From an uncultured Eubacteriales bacterium (lineage in GTDB: Bacteria > Bacillota > Clostridia > Oscillospirales > CAG-272): DNA of 9,251 nt. Location of the stretch: contig CAKSEI010000046.1 of the NCBI GenBank assembly GCA_934446285.1, positions 1 through 9,251 of the forward strand, in the 5' to 3' direction. Of this stretch, positions 5,921 through 9,251 are shown piece by piece (positions within the stretch are counted from its first letter, which is position 1; each line of letters starts with the position of its first letter). A model generated the notes under the pieces. That model had not been told where the DNA came from, ran no database searches, and saw only the letters and a list, made by a program, of their open reading frames with translations. The translations under genes were made by a program, and so were the position numbers.

Positions 5921-6662
5921 TTTTCTTATCCCTTCCCGAGAAAATCGTACCTAAGAGAAATTTCGGCAGCTTCATCATGCGTCCGATACGTTTAGGCTCT
6001 TTTATAAGCCTGTAAAGCCACTCAAGTCCGAGCTTTATAAAGATTTTCGGTGCGCGCTTTGCCGTGCCCGCGAAAACATCAAGACTTCCGCCGAGCCCCG
6101 CCATAACGCGCACATTAAGCCTGTCGCGGTTTGCCCTCATCCATTTCTCCTGAGCGGGGACACCGAGACACACGAAGAGTATGTCCGCGCCGCTTTCGTT
6201 TATCAGCTGTATGACCTTGTCCGACTGCTCGCCCTGCTTCTCAAAGTAACCGTCCCTGCATCCGACGACGCGCAGCCCGGGATATTTTGCCGTCATTTTG
6301 TCGCGTGCGCTCTCCGCCACTCCCGGCTTGCCGCCGAGAAAGAAGAGCGTGTACCCCTCCCTTGCCGCCATTTCAAGGATGCGCTCGGCAAGCTCTACTC
6401 CCGCGACCTTGCCTTTTTTCAGAGGCGTGCCGAGTATTTTCGACGCGAGAACAACGCCCGAGCCGTCTGGGATAATCAGGTCGGCGGAGTTTATCAGCTC
6501 GTACTCCTCCGGATGCTCCACGCACATCTCGACTATCTCAGAATTCGGAGTGTGTATAACTTTTGCGCCGTCCGTGCGCAGAAATTCACCGACGCGTGAT
6601 GCCGCCTCATCGAGGCTGACATTGTCAAAGCCCACGCCGCGTATATATATCTTATCTTCCAT
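5907..6662 (-). CDS. WecG/TagA/CpsF family glycosyltransferase
   Basis: A 251-aa member of the GT26 family, which adds a sugar (ManNAc, ManNAcA or similar) to an undecaprenyl-linked acceptor in wall teichoic acid, capsule or exopolysaccharide synthesis on the inner membrane face. Seen in order: HTPNSE (37-42), DLIIPDGSGVVLASKILG (61-78) with D66 at the position of the catalytic Asp of TagA, FFLGGKPG (107-114), LGVPAQEKWM (166-175), GLGGSLDVFAG (189-199), KRAP (202-205), and GLEWLYRLIKEPKRIGR (212-228), whose Arg residues form the C-terminal membrane-binding appendage of TagA. A longer reading begins at 6710, but the ATG at 6662 has GGAG six bases upstream. It has the usual family length. No other wall-polymer genes are in view, so the polymer is undetermined and I give no symbol. 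Confidence 0.92.
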   Translation of the reverse strand: MEDKIYIRGVGFDNVSLDEAASRVGEFLRTDGAKVIHTPNSEIVEMCVEHPEEYELINSADLIIPDGSGVVLASKILGTPLKKGKVAGVELAERILEMAAREGYTLFFLGGKPGVAESARDKMTAKYPGLRVVGCRDGYFEKQGEQSDKVIQLINESGADILFVCLGVPAQEKWMRANRDRLNVRVMAGLGGSLDVFAGTAKRAPKIFIKLGLEWLYRLIKEPKRIGRMMKLPKFLLGTIFSGRDKKNDNA

Positions 6663-6681
6663 ATCATTCTCCTCTGCGATA

Positions 6682-6710
6682 ATTTTAACATACACGCGCG
6701 TATTTTGCAA
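6682..6710 (-). promoter_or_regulatory. Sigma-A-type promoter of the glycosyltransferase-DUF4832 operon
   Basis: On the minus strand TTGCAA (6705-6710) and TAAAAT (6682-6687) are 17 bp apart. The start near 6675 falls at the Shine-Dalgarno itself (AGAGGAG, 6669-6675), giving a leader of about 13 bases. Confidence 0.65.
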
Positions 6711-6728
6711 GGTTTGTGTCCGCTATTA

Positions 6729-6757
6729 TTGATTTTCGGCGAAAAATCTGTTACAAT
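6729..6757 (+). promoter_or_regulatory. Sigma-A-type promoter of rnhA-plsY-guaA
   Basis: TTGATT (6729-6734) and TACAAT (6752-6757) are 17 bp apart. The expected start, seven bases after the -10 box, is position 6764, the A of the rnhA ATG. No Shine-Dalgarno is present between the -10 box and the ATG. Confidence 0.7.
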
Positions 6758-6763
6758 ATAGCT

Positions 6764-7207
6764 ATGAAAAAAGTCGAGATATACACCGACGGCGCGTGCA
6801 GCGGAAATCCTGGCGCGGGAGGCTACGGAGCGATAATAGTCTACCGCGGTGTCGAAAAGGAGATTTCCGGCGGATGCGCCGACACAACTAACAACAGAAT
6901 GGAGCTGAGCGCGGTGATAGAGGCGCTCTCCGCTCTGCGTGAGCCGTGCGAGGTCACGGTTACCTCCGACTCAAAGTATGTCGTCGACGGTATGGAAAAA
7001 GGGTGGGCACGTTCATGGCGTGCACGCGGCTGGCGCAAGAGCGACGGCAAGGCGGCGCTTAATGCCGACCTTTGGCAGAGACTGCTCGCTCTGTGCGAAA
7101 CCCATAGGGTCAGTTTCGTTTGGATAAAAGGCCATGCGGGTCATCCGTATAACGAACGCTGTGACAGACTCGCAGTAGGAGAATACGAAAAAATCGGGAA
7201 ACGGTGA
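6764..7207 (+). CDS. rnhA: Ribonuclease HI
   Basis: A 147-aa type 1 ribonuclease H that cuts the RNA strand of RNA:DNA hybrids, acting in primer and R-loop removal in the cytosol. The metal-binding residues are D9 (IYTDGACSGNPG), E47 (NNRMEL), D69 (TSDSKYVVDG) and D134, with the catalytic-loop H124 (KGHAGHPYNERCD). The basic substrate-binding protrusion of the E. coli enzyme is present (GWARSWRARGWRKSDGK, 80-96), so this is the bacterial rather than the retroviral form. The ATG at 6764 fits the family N-terminus; an upstream GTG at 6716 lies before the promoter and is excluded. The gene has no ribosome binding site and probably a leaderless mRNA. It is the first gene of an operon with plsY and guaA. 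Confidence 0.95.
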   Translation: MKKVEIYTDGACSGNPGAGGYGAIIVYRGVEKEISGGCADTTNNRMELSAVIEALSALREPCEVTVTSDSKYVVDGMEKGWARSWRARGWRKSDGKAALNADLWQRLLALCETHRVSFVWIKGHAGHPYNERCDRLAVGEYEKIGKR

Positions 7208-7211
7208 AGAA

Positions 7212-7853
7212 ATGCCATATTTTATAAGCGCCCTTTCGGGCTACCTCATAGGAGGAATAAATCCGTCGTACATAATAGCCCGTATAAAGGGCTTTGATAT
7301 ACGCACGCGCGGCTCGGGAAACGCCGGAGCGTCCAATGCGGTCATAACAATGGGCAAAGCCGTGGGCGTTTTCAGTGCGCTTTTTGATATACTCAAGGCA
7401 TTTCTTACCGTTTGTGTCTGCTCCGCGCTCTTCCGAGGGGACGTGCGTGTGTGCGCCGTCGCCGGAGTTGCCTGCATTATCGGGCATATGTACCCAGTAT
7501 TTATGGGATTTGACGGAGGTAAGGGACTTGCGTGCCTCGGCGGCGTGTTCTTTGCTTACGACTTTCGCATTGCCGTTGTCGCCGTGCTTATCGAGCTTGT
7601 TCTTGCCCTTGCCGTCGACTATATATGTATAGTTCCGCTGACGGCGGGCATTGCCCTCCCGATTATTAATTTTGTTATCACACGCGACGCGGTGACGACT
7701 GCGATATATTCGCTTGCCGCCGTGCTGTTTGTAATAAAGCATACGGAAAACCTCCGCCGCATAAAGAACGGCACGGAGGTGCGCATGAGCTTTTTATGGA
7801 AAGGTAAAAAAGAGCTTGAGCGTGCGGGTGTCACCGACTCCGCTGATAATTAA
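7212..7853 (+). CDS. plsY: Glycerol-3-phosphate acyltransferase PlsY family protein
   Basis: A 213-aa polytopic membrane enzyme expected to acylate glycerol 3-phosphate from acyl-phosphate, the first step of phospholipid synthesis in Gram-positive bacteria. Three family motifs are visible: motif 1 as RTRGSGNAGASNA (31-43), motif 2 as GHMYPVFMGFDGGKG (91-105) with the phosphate-binding GGKG, and motif 3 as HTENLRRIKNGTE (177-189). Hydrophobic segments lie at about 4-22, 51-75, 82-98, 106-140 and 142-175. Some positions differ from typical PlsY: GINPSY where G-S-x-P-x-S/A-Y is usual, GASN for GATN, and DILKA (59-63) where DxxKG is usual. It starts 4 bases after rnhA, with a weak GGTGA as ribosome binding site. 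A PlsY paralogue with altered activity is possible. Confidence 0.88.
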   Translation: MPYFISALSGYLIGGINPSYIIARIKGFDIRTRGSGNAGASNAVITMGKAVGVFSALFDILKAFLTVCVCSALFRGDVRVCAVAGVACIIGHMYPVFMGFDGGKGLACLGGVFFAYDFRIAVVAVLIELVLALAVDYICIVPLTAGIALPIINFVITRDAVTTAIYSLAAVLFVIKHTENLRRIKNGTEVRMSFLWKGKKELERAGVTDSADN

Positions 7854-7877
7854 AACAGAGGCATATGCCGAAAATAT

Positions 7878-7884
7878 AAGGAGG
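7878..7884 (+). promoter_or_regulatory. Shine-Dalgarno that fixes the TTG start of guaA
   Basis: A perfect AAGGAGG ends five bases before the TTG at 7890-7892. No in-frame ATG or GTG lies between the plsY stop and this codon, so the sequence decides the start clearly. Confidence 0.85.
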
Positions 7885-7889
7885 CTCAT

Positions 7890-9251
7890 TTGCAAGAAAA
7901 AATCCTTGTCCTTGATTTCGGAGGGCAGTATAACAGACTGATTGCCCGCAGGGTGCGCGACCATCATGTTTACGCGGAAATCCTGCCGTATACGACTGGT
8001 CCGGAGGTCATAAAAAACGCGGGCTATAAGGGAATCATTTTTACGGGCGGACCGAACTCCGTCTTTGATCTGTCCTCTCCTCACTATACCCCCGACATAC
8101 TCTCATACGGCATACCCGTCCTCGGCATATGCTACGGATGTCAGCTTACCGCGTGGATGGCGGGCGGCGAGGTGAAGACCGCCGAGACGAGCGAGTACGG
8201 CAAGACGGAGATAAAGATTGAGAAGGACACATCGAAGCTTTTTGACGGCGTGCCCGAGATTAATACCGTATGGATGAGCCATACGGACAGAGTTGCGAGC
8301 CTGCCCGACGGCTTTGAAATCACGGCATCGAGCGCCGTGTGCCCCATTGCCGCTTTTGAAAACGAAACGAAAAAAATATATGCCGTGCAGTTCCATCCCG
8401 AGGTCACTCACAGCGAGTACGGCAGCACTATGCTGCATAATTTCCTTTACAGGGTGTGCGGCTGCACGGGAGACTGGAATATGGACTCATTTATCGACGA
8501 TACAGTGGAGGCCATACGTAAGAAGGTGGGAAACTCCCGTGTTATTCTCGGCCTTTCCGGCGGCGTTGATTCATCTGTTGCGGCAGCGCTTATCAGCCGT
8601 GCCATCGGCAGGAATCTTACTTGCGTTTTCGTCGACCACGGGCTTATGAGAAAGGACGAGGGCGACTTCGTCGAAAAGACATTTACGTCGATGTTTGATA
8701 TGAAATTCGTCCGCGTGAACTGCGCCGACAGATTTTTTACGGCTCTAAAGGGCATCACCGACCCGGAGGAAAAACGCAAGATAATCGGCGAAAACTTCTA
8801 CGAGGTTTTCTGGGGCGAGATAAGCAGACAGAGCGGCAACGGTTTCCTCGGTCAGGGCACAATCTACCCCGACAGAATAGAGTCGGGCAAGGACGATGCC
8901 GCAAAGATAAAAACCCATCATAACCGTGTAGGAATACCCGAGGGACTGAAGTTTGCGGGGCTTGTCGAGCCGCTGCGTGACCTTTTCAAAGATGAGGTAC
9001 GCTCCGTCGGTGAGAAGCTCGGCATTCCCTCCGAACTCGTTTGGAGGCAGCCTTTCCCCGGACCGGGACTGGGCGTGCGCATAATCGGCGAAATAACCGA
9101 AGAGCGCGTGCACCTGCTGCAGGAGGCAGATGCCGTGCTGCGCGACGAGATGAGCGCATGCGGATACGAGAGGGAGCTTTCGCAGTTCTTCTGCGTGCTG
9201 CCGGGCGTCAGGACGGTCGGCGTCATGGGCGACCACCGCACGTATGACGAC
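7890..9251 (+). CDS. guaA: GMP synthase (glutamine-hydrolysing), 3' end outside the window
   Basis: The first 454 residues of GMP synthase, which makes GMP from XMP, ATP and glutamine; the family length of about 510 implies some 55-60 residues are missing beyond the edge. The N-terminal class I glutamine amidotransferase (1-190) has the nucleophile C81 in GICYGCQ, and H169 and E171 in QFHPEV. The ATP-pyrophosphatase domain follows, with its P-loop SGGVDSS (223-229), FVDHGLMR (247-254) and LFKDEVR (365-371). The C-terminal dimerisation/XMP-binding part begins with RQPFPGPGLGVR (386-397). Translation starts at TTG behind a perfect Shine-Dalgarno. It lies 36 bases after plsY with no clear promoter or guanine riboswitch in the gap, so it is probably read from the rnhA promoter. 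Confidence 0.96.
   Translation, partial: MQEKILVLDFGGQYNRLIARRVRDHHVYAEILPYTTGPEVIKNAGYKGIIFTGGPNSVFDLSSPHYTPDILSYGIPVLGICYGCQLTAWMAGGEVKTAETSEYGKTEIKIEKDTSKLFDGVPEINTVWMSHTDRVASLPDGFEITASSAVCPIAAFENETKKIYAVQFHPEVTHSEYGSTMLHNFLYRVCGCTGDWNMDSFIDDTVEAIRKKVGNSRVILGLSGGVDSSVAAALISRAIGRNLTCVFVDHGLMRKDEGDFVEKTFTSMFDMKFVRVNCADRFFTALKGITDPEEKRKIIGENFYEVFWGEISRQSGNGFLGQGTIYPDRIESGKDDAAKIKTHHNRVGIPEGLKFAGLVEPLRDLFKDEVRSVGEKLGIPSELVWRQPFPGPGLGVRIIGEITEERVHLLQEADAVLRDEMSACGYERELSQFFCVLPGVRTVGVMGDHRTYDD

Noticed and set aside
6716..6763. Upstream GTG start for rnhA adding 16 residues
   Set aside because: It lies before the predicted promoter, has no Shine-Dalgarno, and the extension has no counterpart in ribonuclease HI, whose usual N-terminus fits the ATG at 6764.
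7110..7742. 210-aa minus-strand open frame
   Set aside because: It lies antisense to the end of rnhA and most of plsY, has basic low-complexity composition, no family motif and no ribosome binding site.
7854..7889. Possible guanine riboswitch or separate promoter before guaA
   Set aside because: The gap is only 36 bases, too short for a purine riboswitch, and a TGATAAT there has no -35 box at workable spacing.

Overview
This window looks like chromosomal DNA of a Clostridia-type Bacillota (Firmicutes), probably an uncultured one. The evidence is the family set (a LytTR/DUF3021 pair, DUF1294, a WecG/TagA/CpsF glycosyltransferase, PlsY), purine-rich GGAGG-type ribosome binding sites, sigma-A-like promoters in AT-rich spacers, and frequent ATA codons in otherwise moderate-GC genes. 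The species cannot be told from the sequence. I see no mobile element, CRISPR array, tRNA or rRNA.

Layout. 88-645 (-) is a purine-type phosphoribosyltransferase. It is transcribed divergently from 801-2099 (+), an unrecognised three-helix membrane protein, and the two promoters lie back to back. A bidirectional terminator at 2103-2129 separates that gene from a convergent minus-strand operon of five small genes. In transcription order these are a stand-alone LytTR regulator (4026-3586), a DUF3021 four-helix membrane protein (3576-3112), a 74-aa two-helix protein (3111-2887), a GNAT acetyltransferase (2890-2450) and a DUF1294 protein (2413-2129). Upstream of the LytTR gene is a clear -10 box without a good -35. 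It is preceded by two LytTR-like 9-bp direct repeats exactly 21 bp apart, which suggests an autoregulated operon.

4027-4441 holds no long gene. It contains the LytTR control region, a possible 22-aa ORF with its own Shine-Dalgarno sequence, a strong bidirectional terminator hairpin and a second hairpin that ends in a T-run on the plus strand.

4442-6662 (-) is a two-gene operon: a WecG/TagA/CpsF-type glycosyltransferase, then, overlapping it by 14 bp, a 492-aa DUF4874/DUF4832 protein that looks like a glycan-active TIM barrel without a signal peptide. Divergent from it, 6764-9251 (+) carries rnhA, plsY and guaA. The rnhA promoter places the start of transcription on its ATG, so its mRNA is probably leaderless. 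guaA starts at TTG behind a perfect AAGGAGG and runs off the right edge.

How the genes work together. The right side is housekeeping (RNA:DNA hybrid removal, phospholipid acylation, GMP synthesis). The middle is cell-surface glycan assembly coupled to an uncharacterised hydrolase-like protein. The left-centre is a LytTR regulatory system that appears to control its own operon of small membrane and modification proteins. The items most worth a second look are the LytTR operator, the glycosyltransferase-DUF4832 pair, the 22-aa ORF with its hairpins, and the leaderless rnhA.
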